From: Luzula sylvatica
Lineage: Eukaryota > Streptophyta > Magnoliopsida > Poales > Juncaceae
Assembly (NCBI GenBank): GCA_946800325.1
Contig: CAMPEJ010000004.1
Coordinates: 434,001-498,000, forward strand
DNA length: 64,000 bases
Direction: 5' to 3'
Part shown: one piece after another, positions 36,937 to 50,087 of the stretch
Numbering within the stretch: position 1 is the stretch's first letter
Layout: each line of letters opens with the position of its first letter
Position numbers and translations under genes: made by a program
Notes under the pieces: model-generated
The model's database searches: none
What the model was told of the DNA's origin: nothing
Seen by the model: only the letters and a program-made list of their open reading frames with translations

Positions 36937-39900
36937 TTGAACTCCCGAAAGCATAAACAGATTGTTTTGAATCGAAAAACAAACTTTCTTAGTGTTTGTA
37001 AATTTTGGTGAAATGTTATGTGGTAAAAGATACGATTCAAATGATCTCAAAATACGTTATTTGAACTCCCCAAAGCATAAACAGATAGTTTTGAATCGAA
37101 AAACAAACTTTCTTAGTGTTTGTAAATTTTGGTGAAATGTTATGTCGTAAAAGATACGATTCAAATGATCTCAAAATACGTTATTTGAACTCCCCAAAGC
37201 ATAAACAGATTGTTTTGAATCGAAAAACAAACTGTCTTAGTGTTTGTAAATTTTGGTGAAATGTTATATGGAAAAAGATACGATTCAAATGATCTCAAAA
37301 TACGTTATTTGAACTCCCCAAAGCATAAACAGATTGTTTTGAATCGAAAAACAAACTTTCTTAGTGTTTGTAAATTTTGGTGAAATGTTATGTAGTAAAA
37401 GATACGATTCAAATGATCTCAAAATACGTCATTTGAACTCCCCAAATCATAAACAGATTGTTTTGAATCGAAAAACAAACTTTCTTAGTGTTTGAAAATT
37501 TTGGTGAAATGTTATGTGGTAAAAGATACGATTCAAATGATCTCAAAATACGTTATTTGAACTCCCCAAAGCATAAACAAATTGTTTTGAATCGAAAAAC
37601 TAACTTTCTTAGTGTTTGTAAATTTTGGTAAAATGTTATGTGGTAAAAGATACGATTCAAATGATCTCAAAATACATTATTTCAACTCCCCAAAGCATAA
37701 ACAGATTGTTTTGAATAGAAAAACAAACTTTCTTAGTGTTTGTAAATTTTGGTGAAATGTTATGTGGTAAAAGATACGATCCAAATGATCTCAAAATACG
37801 TTATTTGAACTCCCCAAAGCATAAACAGATTGTTTTGAATCGAAAAACAAACTTTCTTAGTGTTTGTAAATTTTGGTGAAATGTTATGTGGTAAAAGATA
37901 CGATTCAAATGATCTCAAAATACGTTATTTGAACTCCCCAAAGCATAAACAGATTGTTTTGAATCGAAAAACAAACTTTCTTAGTGTTTGTAAATTTTGG
38001 TGAAATGTTATGTAGTAAAAGATACGATTCAAATGATCTCAAAATACGTCATTTGAACTCCCCAAAGCATAAACAGATTGTTTTGAATCGAAAAACAAAC
38101 TTTCTTAGTGTTTGTAAATTTTGGTAAAATGTTATGTGGTAAAAGATACGATTCAAATGATCGCAAAATACGTTATTTGAACTCCCCAAAGCATAAACTG
38201 ATTGTTTTGAATCGAAAAACAAACTTTCTTAGTGTTTGAAAATTTTGGTGAAATGTTATGTGGTAAAAGATACGATTCAAATGATCTCAAAATACGTTAT
38301 TTGAACTCCCCAAAGCATAAACAGATTATTTTGAATCGAAAAACAAACTTTCTTAGTGTTTGTAAATTTTGGTGAAATGTTATGTAGTAAAAGATACGAT
38401 TCAAATGATCTCAAAATACGTTATTTGAACTCCCCAAAGCATAAACAGATTGTTTTGAATCGAAAAACAAACTTTCTTAGTGTTTGTAAATTTTGGTGAA
38501 ATGTTATGTGGTAAAAGATACGATTCAAATGATCTCAAAATACGTTATTTGAACTCCCCAAAGCATAAACAAATTGTTTTGAATCGAAAAACAAACTTTC
38601 TTAGTGTTTGTAAATTTTGGTAAAATGTTATGTGGTAAAAGATACGATTCAAATGATCTCAAAATACATTATTTCAACTCCCCCAAGCATAAACAGATTG
38701 TTTTGAATCGAAAAACAAACTTTCTTAGTGTTTGTAAATTTTGGTGAAATGTTATGTGGTAAAAGATACGATCCAAATGATCTCAAAATACGTTATTTGA
38801 ACTCCCCAAAGCATAAACAGATTGTTTTGAATCGAAAAACAAACTTTCTTAGTGTTTGTAAATTTTGGTGAAATGTTATGTGGTAAAAGATACGATTCAA
38901 ATGATCTCAAAATACGTTATTTGAACTCCCCAAAGCATAAACAGATTGTTTTGAATCGAAAAACAAACTTTCTTAGTGTTTGTAAATTTTGGTGAAATGT
39001 TATGTAGTAAAAGATACGATTCAAATGATCTCAAAATACGTCATTTGAACTCCCCAAAGCATAAACAGATTGTTTTGAATCGAAAAACAAACTTTCTTAG
39101 TGTTTGTAAATTTTGGTAAAATGTTATGTGGTAAAAGATACGATTCAAATGATCTCAAAATACGTTATTTGAACTCCCCAAAGCATAAACAGATTGTTTT
39201 GAATCGAAAAACAAACTTTCTTAGTGTTTGAAAATTTTGGTGAAATGTTATGTGGTAAAAGAAACGATTCAAATGATCTCAAAATACGTTATTTGAACTC
39301 CCGAAAGCATAAACAGATTGTTTTGAATCGAAAAACAAACTGTCTTAGTGTTTGTAAATTTTGGTGAAATGTTATATGGAAAAAGATACGATTCAAATGA
39401 TCTCAAAATACGTTATTTGAACTCCCCAAAGCATAAACAAATTGTTTTGAATCGAAAAACAAACTTTCTTAGTGTTTGTAAATTTTGGTGAAATGTTATG
39501 TGGTAAAAGATACGATTCAAATGATCTCAAAATACGTTATTTGAACTCCCCAAAGCATAAACAGATTGTTTTGAATCGAAAAACAAACTTTCTTAGTGTT
39601 TGTAAATTTTGGTGAAATGTTATGTAGTAAAAGATACGATTCAAATGATCTCAAAATACGTCATTTGAACTCCCCAAAGCATAAACAGATTGTTTTGAAT
39701 CGAAAAACAAACTTTCTTAGTGTTTGTAAATTTTGGTAAAATGTTATGTGGTAAAAGATACGATTCAAATGATCTCAAAATACGTTATTTGAACTCCCCA
39801 AAGCATAAACAGATTGTTTTGAATCGAAAAACAAACTTTCTTAGTGTTTGAAAATTTTGGTGAAATGTTATGTGGTAAAAGAAACGATTCAAATGATCTC

Positions 39901-40291
39901 AAAATACGTTATTTGAACTCCCGAAAGAATAAACAGATTGTTTTGAATCGAAAAACAAACTTTCTTAGTGTTTGTAAATTTTGGTGAAATGTTATGTGGT
40001 AAAAGATACGATTCAAATGATCTCAAAATACTTTATTTGAACTCCCCAAAGCATAAACAGATAGTTTTGAATCGAAAAACAAACTTTCTTAGTGTTTGTA
40101 AATTTTGGTGAAATGTTATGTCGTAAAAGATACGATTCAAATGATCTCAAAATACGTTATTTGAACTCCCCAAAGCATAAACAGATTGTTTTGAATCGAA
40201 AAACAAACTGTCTTAGTGTTTGTAAATTTTGGTGAAATGTTATATGGAAAAAGATACGATTCAAATGATCTCAAAATACGTTATTTGAACT

Positions 40292-40415
40292 CCCGAAAGC
40301 ATAACCAGATTGTTTTGAATCGAAAAACAAACTTTCTTAGTGTTTGTAAATTTTGGTAAAATGTTATGTGGTAAAAGATACGATTCAAATGATCTCAAAA
40401 TACGTTATTTGAACT
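40292..40415. repeat. Junction monomer between block A and block B'
   Basis: The left part matches A' at 63353 (CTCCCGAAAG; here with a private ATAACCAG). The right part differs: GGTAAAATG and TGTGG here, GGTGAAATG and TGTAG at 63417. The next monomer opens with CCCCAATGC, a B-type marker. The template switch therefore lies in the identical tract at about 40320..40355. Confidence 0.78.
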
Positions 40416-42151
40416 CCCCAATGCATAAACAGATTGTTTTGAATCGAAAAACAAACTTTCTTAGTGTTTGTAAATTTTGGTGAAATGTTATGTGGTAAAA
40501 GATACGATCCAAATGATCTCAAAATACGTTATTTGAACTCCCCAAAGCATAAACAGATTGTTTTGAATCGAAAAACAAACTTTCTTAGTGTTTGTAAATT
40601 TTGGTAAAATGTTATGTGGTAAAAGATACGATTCAAATGATCTCAAAATACGTTATTTGAACTCCCCAATGCATAAACAGATTGTTTTGAATCGAAAAAC
40701 AAACTTTCTTAGTGTTTGTAAATTTTGGTGAAATGTTATGTAGTAAAAGATACGATTCAAATGATCTCAAAATACGTTATTTGAACTCCCCAAAGCATAA
40801 ACAGATTGTTTTGAATCGAAAAACAAACTGTCTTAGTGTTTGTAAATTTTGGTGAAATGTTATCTGGTAAAAGATACGATTCAAATGATCTCAAAATACG
40901 TTATTTGAACTCCCCAAAGCATAAACAAATTGTTTTGAATCGAAAAACAAACTTTCTTAGTGTTTGTAAATTTTGGTGAAATGTTATGTGGTAAAAGATA
41001 CGATTCAAATGATCTCAAAATACGTTATTTGAACTCCCCAAAGCATAAAAAGATTGTTTTGAATCGAAAAACATACTTTCTTAGTGTTTGTAAATTTTGG
41101 TGAAATGTTATGTGGTAAAATATACGATTCAAATGATCTCAAAATACGTTATTTGAACTCCCCAAAGCATAAACGGATTGTTTTGAATCGAAAAACAAAC
41201 TTTCTTAGTGTTTGTAAATTTTGGTGAAATGTTATGTAGTAAAAGATACGATTCAAATGATCTCAAAATACGTCATTTGAACTCCCCAAAGCATAAACAG
41301 ATTGTTTTGAATCGAAAAACAAACTTTCTTAGTGTTTGTAAATTTTGGTGAAATGTTATGTAGTAAAAGATACGATTCAAATGATCTCAAAATACGTCAT
41401 TTGAACTCCCCAAAGCATGAACAGATTGTTTTGAATCGAAAAACAAACTTTCTTAGTGTTTGAAAATTTTGGTGAAATGTTATGTGGTAAAAGATACGAT
41501 TCAAATGATCTCAAAATACGTTATTTGAACTCCCGAAAGCATAAACAGATTGTTTTGAATCGAAAAACAAACTTTCTTAGTGTTTGTAAATTTTGGTGAA
41601 ATGTTATGTGGTAAAAGATACGATTCAAATGATCTCAAAATACGTTATTTGAACTCCCCAAAGCATAAACAGATTGTTTTGAATCGAAAAACAAACTTTC
41701 TTAGTGTTTGTAAATTTTGGTGAAATGTTATGTGGTAAAAGATACGATTCAAATGATCTCAAAATACGTTATTTGAACTCCCCAAAGCATAAACAGATTG
41801 TTTTGAATCGAAAAACAAACTTTCTTAGTGTTTGTAAATTTTGGTGAAATGTTATGTAGTAAAAGATACGATTCAAATGATCTCAAAATACGTCATTTGA
41901 ACTCCCCAAAGCATAAACAGATTGTTTTGAATCGAAAAACAAACTTTCTTAGTGTTTGTAAATTTTGGTGAAATGTTATGTGGTAAAAGATACGATTCAA
42001 ATGATCTCAAAATACGTTATTTGAACTCCCCAAAGCATAAACAAATTGTTTTGAATCGAAAAACAAACTTTCTTAGTGTTTGTAAATTTTGGTAAAATGT
42101 TATGTGGTAAAAGATACGATTCAAATGATCTCAAAATACATTATTTCAACT
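40416..42151. repeat. Block B': 14-monomer HOR (1736 bp), copy 1
   Basis: CCCCAATGC (40670, 42406, 44142) and CATGAACAG (41419, 43155, 44891) recur every 1736 bp. Content matches block B (GATCC, TCTGG, AAAAAGATTG, AAAATATAC, CGGATTG), but the basic unit is 14 monomers rather than 17. The first monomer has CCCCAATGC where the second unit has TTTCAACTCCCCAAAGC, a trace of the junction with block A. Confidence 0.86.
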
Positions 42152-43887
42152 CCCCAAAGCATAAACAGATTGTTTTGAATCGAAAAACAAACTTTCTTAG
42201 TGTTTGTAAATTTTGGTGAAATGTTATGTGGTAAAAGATACGATCCAAATGATCTCAAAATACGTTATTTGAACTCCCCAAAGCATAAACAGATTGTTTT
42301 GAATCGAAAAACAAACTTTCTTAGTGTTTGTAAATTTTGGTAAAATGTTATGTGGTAAAAGATACGATTCAAATGATCTCAAAATACGTTATTTGAACTC
42401 CCCAATGCATAAACAGATTGTTTTGAATCGAAAAACAAACTTTCTTAGTGTTTGTAAATTTTGGTGAAATGTTATGTAGTAAAAGATACGATTCAAATGA
42501 TCTCAAAATACGTTATTTGAACTCCCCAAAGCATAAACAGATTGTTTTGAATCGAAAAACAAACTGTCTTAGTGTTTGTAAATTTTGGTGAAATGTTATC
42601 TGGTAAAAGATACGATTCAAATGATCTCAAAATACGTTATTTGAACTCCCCAAAGCATAAACAAATTGTTTTGAATCGAAAAACAAACTTTCTTAGTGTT
42701 TGTAAATTTTGGTGAAATGTTATGTGGTAAAAGATACGATTCAAATGATCTCAAAATACGTTATTTGAACTCCCCAAAGCATAAAAAGATTGTTTTGAAT
42801 CGAAAAACATACTTTCTTAGTGTTTGTAAATTTTGGTGAAATGTTATGTGGTAAAATATACGATTCAAATGATCTCAAAATACGTTATTTGAACTCCCCA
42901 AAGCATAAACGGATTGTTTTGAATCGAAAAACAAACTTTCTTAGTGTTTGTAAATTTTGGTGAAATGTTATGTAGTAAAAGATACGATTCAAATGATCTC
43001 AAAATACGTCATTTGAACTCCCCAAAGCATAAACAGATTGTTTTGAATCGAAAAACAAACTTTCTTAGTGTTTGTAAATTTTGGTGAAATGTTATGTAGT
43101 AAAAGATACGATTCAAATGATCTCAAAATACGTCATTTGAACTCCCCAAAGCATGAACAGATTGTTTTGAATCGAAAAACAAACTTTCTTAGTGTTTGAA
43201 AATTTTGGTGAAATGTTATGTGGTAAAAGATACGATTCAAATGATCTCAAAATACGTTATTTGAACTCCCGAAAGCATAAACAGATTGTTTTGAATCGGA
43301 AAACAAACTTTCTTAGTGTTTGTAAATTTTGGTGAAATGTTATGTGGTAAAAGATACGATTCAAATGATCTCAAAATACGTTATTTGAACTCCCCAAAGC
43401 ATAAACAGATTGTTTTGAATCGAAAAACAAACTTTCTTAGTGTTTGTAAATTTTGGTGAAATGTTATGTGGTAAAAGATACGATTCAAATGATCTCAAAA
43501 TACGTTATTTGAACTCCCCAAAGCATAAACAGATTGTTTTGAATCGAAAAACAAACTTTCTTAGTGTTTGTAAATTTTGGTGAAATGTTATGTAGTAAAA
43601 GATACGATTCAAATGATCTCAAAATACGTCATTTGAACTCCCCAAAGCATAAACAGATTGTTTTGAATCGAAAAACAAACTTTCTTAGTGTTTGTAAATT
43701 TTGGTGAAATGTTATGTGGTAAAAGATACGATTTAAATGATCTCAAAATACGTTATTTGAACTCCCCAAAGCATAAACAAATTGTTTTGAATCGAAAAAC
43801 AAACTTTCTTAGTGTTTGTAAATTTTGGTAAAATGTTATGTGGTAAAAGATACGATTCAAATGATCTCAAAATACATTATTTCAACT
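42152..43887. repeat. Block B': 14-monomer HOR (1736 bp), copy 2
   Basis: Tandem copy of 40416..42151. Private changes are TCGGAAAAC near 43297 and GATTTAAATG near 43731. Its last two monomers already belong to the overlapping 26-monomer duplication that starts at 43640. Confidence 0.86.
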
Positions 43888-46863
43888 CCCCAAAGCATAA
43901 ACAGATTGTTTTGAATCGAAAAACAAACTTTCTTAGTGTTTGTAAATTTTGGTGAAATGTTATGTGGTAAAAGATACGATCCAAATGATCTCAAAATACG
44001 TTATTTGAACTCCCCAAAGCATAAACAGATTGTTTTGAATCGAAAAACAAACTTTCTTAGTGTTTGTAAATTTTGGTAAAATGTTATGTGGTAAAAGATA
44101 CGATTCAAATGATCTCAAAATACGTTATTTGAACTCCCCAATGCATAAACAGATTGTTTTGAATCGAAAAACAAACTTTCTTAGTGTTTGTAAATTTTGG
44201 TGAAATGTTATGTAGTAAAAGATACGATTCAAATGATCTCAAAATACGTTATTTGAACTCCCCAAAGCATAAACAGATTGTTTTGAATCGAAAAACAAAC
44301 TGTCTTAGTGTTTGTAAATTTTGGTGAAATGTTATCTGGTAAAAGATACGATTCAAATGATCTCAAAATACGTTATTTGAACTCCCCAAAGCATAAACAA
44401 ATTGTTTTGAATCGAAAAACAAACTTTCTTAGTGTTTGTAAATTTTGGTGAAATGTTATGTGGTAAAAGATACGATTCAAATGATCTCAAAATACGTTAT
44501 TTAAACTCCCCAAAGCATAAACAGATTGTTTTGAATCGAAAAACATACTTTCTTAGTGTTTGTAAATTTTGGTGAAATGTTATGTGGTAAAATATACGAT
44601 TCAAATGATCTCAAAATACGTTATTTGAACTCCCCAAAGCATAAACGGATTGTTTTGAATCGAAAAACAAACTTTCTTAGTGTTTGTAAATTTTGGTGAA
44701 ATGTTATGTAGTAAAAGATACGATTCAAATGATCTCAAAATACGTCATTTGAACTCCCCAAAGCATAAACAGATTGTTTTGAATCGAAAAACAAACTTTC
44801 TTAGTGTTTGTAAATTTTGGTGAAATGTTATGTAGTAAAAGATACGATTCAAATGATCTCAAAATACGTCATTTGAACTCCCCAAAGCATGAACAGATTG
44901 TTTTGAATCGAAAAACAAACTTTCTTAGTGTTTGTAAATTTTGGTAAAATGTTATGTGGTAAAAGATACGATTCAAATGATCTCAAAATACGTTATTTGA
45001 ACTCCCCAAAGCATAAACAGATTGTTTTGAATCGAAAAACAAACTTTCTTAGTGTTTGTAAATTTTGGTGAAATGTTATGTGGTAAAATATACGATTCAA
45101 ATGATCTCAAAATACGTTATTTGAACTCCCCAAAGCATAAACAGATTGTTTTGAATCGAAAAACAAACTTTCTTAGTGTTTGTAAATTTTGGTGAAATGT
45201 TATGTAGTAAAAGATACGATTCAAATGATCTCAAAATACGTTATTTGAACTCCCCAAAGCATAAACAGATTGTTTTGAATCGAAAAACAAACTTTCTTAG
45301 TGTTTGTAAATTTTGGTAAAATGTTATGTGGTAAAAGATACGATTCAAATGATCTCAAAATACGTTATTTGAACTCCCCAAAGCATAAACAGATTGTTTT
45401 GAATCGAAAAACAAACTTTCTTAGTGTTTGTAAATTTTGGTGAAATGTTATGTAGTAAAAGATACGATTCAAATGATCTCAAAATACGTCATTTGAACTC
45501 CCCAAAGCATAAACAGATTGTTTTGAATCGAAAAACAAACTTTCTTAGTGTTTGAAAATTTTGGTGAAATGTTATGTGGTAAAAGATACGATTCAAATGA
45601 TCTCAAAATACGTTATTTGAACTCCCCAAAGCATAAACAAATTGTTTTGAATCGAAAAACAAACTTTCTTAGTGTTTGTAAATTTTGGTAAAATGTTATG
45701 TGGTAAAAGATACGATTCAAATGATCTCAAAATACATTATTTCAACTCCCCAAAGCATAAACAGATTGTTTTGAATCGAAAAACAAACTTTCTTAGTGTT
45801 TGTAAATTTTGGTGAAATGTTATGTGGTAAAAGATACGATCCAAATGATCTCAAAATACGTTATTTGAACTCCCCAAAGCATAAACAGATTGTTTTGAAT
45901 CGAAAAACAAACTTTCTTAGTGTTTGTAAATTTTGGTGAAATGTTATGTGGTAAAAGATACGATTCAAATGATCTCAAAATACGTTATTTGAACTCCCCA
46001 AAGCATAAACAGATTGTTTTGAATCGAAAAACAAACTTTCTTAGTGTTTGTAAATTTTGGTGAAATGTTATGTAGTAAAAGATACGATTCAAATGATCTC
46101 AAAATACGTCATTTGAACTCCCCAAAGCATAAACAGATTGTTTTGAATCGAAAAACAAACTTTCTTAGTGTTTGTAAATTTTGGTAAAATGTTATGTGGT
46201 AAAAGATACGATTCAAATGATCTCAAAATACGTTATTTGAACTCCCCAAAGCATAAACAGATTGTTTTGAATCAAAAAACAAACTTTCTTAGTGTTTGAA
46301 AATTTTGGTGAAATGTTATGTGGTAAAAGAAACGATTCAAATGATCTCAAAATACGTTATTTGAACTCCCGAAAGCATAAACAGATTGTTTTGAATCGAA
46401 AAACAAACTTTCTTAGTGTTTGAAAATTTTGGTGAAATGTTATGTGGTAAAAGAAACGATTCAAATGATCTCAAAATACGTTATTTGAACTCCCGAAAGC
46501 ATAAACAGATTGTTTTGAATCGAAAAACAAACTTTCTTAGTGTTTGTAAATTTTGGTAAAATGTTATGTGGTAAAAGATACGATTCAACTGATCTCAAAA
46601 TACGTTATTTGAACTCCCCAAAGCATAAACAGATAGTTTTGAATCGAAAAACAAACTTTCTTAGTGTTTGTAAATTTTGGTGAAATGTTATGTCGTAAAA
46701 GATACGATTCAAATGATCTCAAAATACGTTATTTGAACTCCCCAAAGCATAAACAGATTGTTTTGAATCGAAAAACAAACTGTCTTAGTGTTTGTAAATT
46801 TTGGTGAAATGTTATATGGAAAAAGATACGATTCAAATGATCTCAAAATACGTTATTTGAACT
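43640..46863. repeat. 26-monomer tandem block (3224 bp), copy 1
   Basis: This unit joins the third B' 14-monomer copy to the beginning of block A'. Markers at 3224-bp spacing are CCCCAATGC (44142 and 47366), CATGAACAG (44891 and 48115), GAATCAAAAA (near 46273 and 49498), two GAAACG monomers, and GATTCAACTG (46589 and 49813). The only difference I saw is GATTTAAATG near 43731, which is GATTCAAATG in copy 2. Confidence 0.9.
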
Positions 46864-49800
46864 CCCCAAAGCATAAACAGATTGTTTTGAATCGAAAAAC
46901 AAACTTTCTTAGTGTTTGTAAATTTTGGTGAAATGTTATGTGGTAAAAGATACGATTCAAATGATCTCAAAATACGTTATTTGAACTCCCCAAAGCATAA
47001 ACAAATTGTTTTGAATCGAAAAACAAACTTTCTTAGTGTTTGTAAATTTTGGTAAAATGTTATGTGGTAAAAGATACGATTCAAATGATCTCAAAATACA
47101 TTATTTCAACTCCCCAAAGCATAAACAGATTGTTTTGAATCGAAAAACAAACTTTCTTAGTGTTTGTAAATTTTGGTGAAATGTTATGTGGTAAAAGATA
47201 CGATCCAAATGATCTCAAAATACGTTATTTGAACTCCCCAAAGCATAAACAGATTGTTTTGAATCGAAAAACAAACTTTCTTAGTGTTTGTAAATTTTGG
47301 TAAAATGTTATGTGGTAAAAGATACGATTCAAATGATCTCAAAATACGTTATTTGAACTCCCCAATGCATAAACAGATTGTTTTGAATCGAAAAACAAAC
47401 TTTCTTAGTGTTTGTAAATTTTGGTGAAATGTTATGTAGTAAAAGATACGATTCAAATGATCTCAAAATACGTTATTTGAACTCCCCAAAGCATAAACAG
47501 ATTGTTTTGAATCGAAAAACAAACTGTCTTAGTGTTTGTAAATTTTGGTGAAATGTTATCTGGTAAAAGATACGATTCAAATGATCTCAAAATACGTTAT
47601 TTGAACTCCCCAAAGCATAAACAAATTGTTTTGAATCGAAAAACAAACTTTCTTAGTGTTTGTAAATTTTGGTGAAATGTTATGTGGTAAAAGATACGAT
47701 TCAAATGATCTCAAAATACGTTATTTAAACTCCCCAAAGCATAAACAGATTGTTTTGAATCGAAAAACATACTTTCTTAGTGTTTGTAAATTTTGGTGAA
47801 ATGTTATGTGGTAAAATATACGATTCAAATGATCTCAAAATACGTTATTTGAACTCCCCAAAGCATAAACGGATTGTTTTGAATCGAAAAACAAACTTTC
47901 TTAGTGTTTGTAAATTTTGGTGAAATGTTATGTAGTAAAAGATACGATTCAAATGATCTCAAAATACGTCATTTGAACTCCCCAAAGCATAAACAGATTG
48001 TTTTGAATCGAAAAACAAACTTTCTTAGTGTTTGTAAATTTTGGTGAAATGTTATGTAGTAAAAGATACGATTCAAATGATCTCAAAATACGTCATTTGA
48101 ACTCCCCAAAGCATGAACAGATTGTTTTGAATCGAAAAACAAACTTTCTTAGTGTTTGTAAATTTTGGTAAAATGTTATGTGGTAAAAGATACGATTCAA
48201 ATGATCTCAAAATACGTTATTTGAACTCCCCAAAGCATAAACAGATTGTTTTGAATCGAAAAACAAACTTTCTTAGTGTTTGTAAATTTTGGTGAAATGT
48301 TATGTGGTAAAATATACGATTCAAATGATCTCAAAATACGTTATTTGAACTCCCCAAAGCATAAACAGATTGTTTTGAATCGAAAAACAAACTTTCTTAG
48401 TGTTTGTAAATTTTGGTGAAATGTTATGTAGTAAAAGATACGATTCAAATGATCTCAAAATACGTTATTTGAACTCCCCAAAGCATAAACAGATTGTTTT
48501 GAATCGAAAAACAAACTTTCTTAGTGTTTGTAAATTTTGGTAAAATGTTATGTGGTAAAAGATACGATTCAAATGATCTCAAAATACGTTATTTGAACTC
48601 CCCAAAGCATAAACAGATTGTTTTGAATCGAAAAACAAACTTTCTTAGTGTTTGTAAATTTTGGTGAAATGTTATGTAGTAAAAGATACGATTCAAATGA
48701 TCTCAAAATACGTCATTTGAACTCCCCAAAGCATAAACAGATTGTTTTGAATCGAAAAACAAACTTTCTTAGTGTTTGAAAATTTTGGTGAAATGTTATG
48801 TGGTAAAAGATACGATTCAAATGATCTCAAAATACGTTATTTGAACTCCCCAAAGCATAAACAAATTGTTTTGAATCGAAAAACAAACTTTCTTAGTGTT
48901 TGTAAATTTTGGTAAAATGTTATGTGGTAAAAGATACGATTCAAATGATCTCAAAATACATTATTTCAACTCCCCAAAGCATAAACAGATTGTTTTGAAT
49001 CGAAAAACAAACTTTCTTAGTGTTTGTAAATTTTGGTGAAATGTTATGTGGTAAAAGATACGATCCAAATGATCTCAAAATACGTTATTTGAACTCCCCA
49101 AAGCATAAACAGATTGTTTTGAATCGAAAAACAAACTTTCTTAGTGTTTGTAAATTTTGGTGAAATGTTATGTGGTAAAAGATACGATTCAAATGATCTC
49201 AAAATACGTTATTTGAACTCCCCAAAGCATAAACAGATTGTTTTGAATCGAAAAACAAACTTTCTTAGTGTTTGTAAATTTTGGTGAAATGTTATGTAGT
49301 AAAAGATACGATTCAAATGATCTCAAAATACGTCATTTGAACTCCCCAAAGCATAAACAGATTGTTTTGAATCGAAAAACAAACTTTCTTAGTGTTTGTA
49401 AATTTTGGTAAAATGTTATGTGGTAAAAGATACGATTCAAATGATCTCAAAATACGTTATTTGAACTCCCCAAAGCATAAACAGATTGTTTTGAATCAAA
49501 AAACAAACTTTCTTAGTGTTTGAAAATTTTGGTGAAATGTTATGTGGTAAAAGAAACGATTCAAATGATCTCAAAATACGTTATTTGAACTCCCGAAAGC
49601 ATAAACAGATTGTTTTGAATCGAAAAACAAACTTTCTTAGTGTTTGAAAATTTTGGTGAAATGTTATGTGGTAAAAGAAACGATTCAAATGATCTCAAAA
49701 TACGTTATTTGAACTCCCGAAAGCATAAACAGATTGTTTTGAATCGAAAAACAAACTTTCTTAGTGTTTGTAAATTTTGGTAAAATGTTATGTGGTAAAA

Positions 49801-50087
49801 GATACGATTCAACTGATCTCAAAATACGTTATTTGAACTCCCCAAAGCATAAACAGATAGTTTTGAATCGAAAAACAAACTTTCTTAGTGTTTGTAAATT
49901 TTGGTGAAATGTTATGTCGTAAAAGATACGATTCAAATGATCTCAAAATACGTTATTTGAACTCCCCAAAGCATAAACAGATTGTTTTGAATCGAAAAAC
50001 AAACTGTCTTAGTGTTTGTAAATTTTGGTGAAATGTTATATGGAAAAAGATACGATTCAAATGATCTCAAAATACGTTATTTGAACT
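46864..50087. repeat. 26-monomer tandem block (3224 bp), copy 2
   Basis: Direct tandem copy of 43640..46863. After it the array continues into block A' with a TGTAG/CGTCAT monomer, whereas copy 1 is followed by a TGTGG monomer. The pair therefore arose by tandem duplication across the B'/A' boundary. GAATCAAAAA in both copies is missing from block A, so it arose after A and A' separated and before this duplication. Confidence 0.9.

Larger units (their letters stand above)
25415..40350. repeat. Block A: super-repeat core, copy 1 (about 120 monomers)
   Basis: This block is duplicated as a whole at 48600..63411. Private markers recur at 23,185 bp: GATTCAACTG (26628/49813, 28240/51425), CCAAATCATAAAC (27034/50219), AAAATATTGG (28699/51884), ATCTGAAAAT (30479/53664), the 3-bp deletion (30513/53698), GAAAATCAAAC (31151/54336), TTCTTCGTG (31287/54472), AAAATAAGTT (31600/54785), GATACAATTC (31826/55011) and CCCCAAAATATAAAC (32240/55425). 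Right of about 33.6 kb the offset is 23,061 bp, one monomer less: AAATTATGG (35145/58206), GAATAGAAAAAC (37717/60778), CGAAAGAATAAAC (39928/62989) and ATACTTTATT (40032/63093). Its right edge is a junction with block B' at about 40320..40355. Confidence 0.92.
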
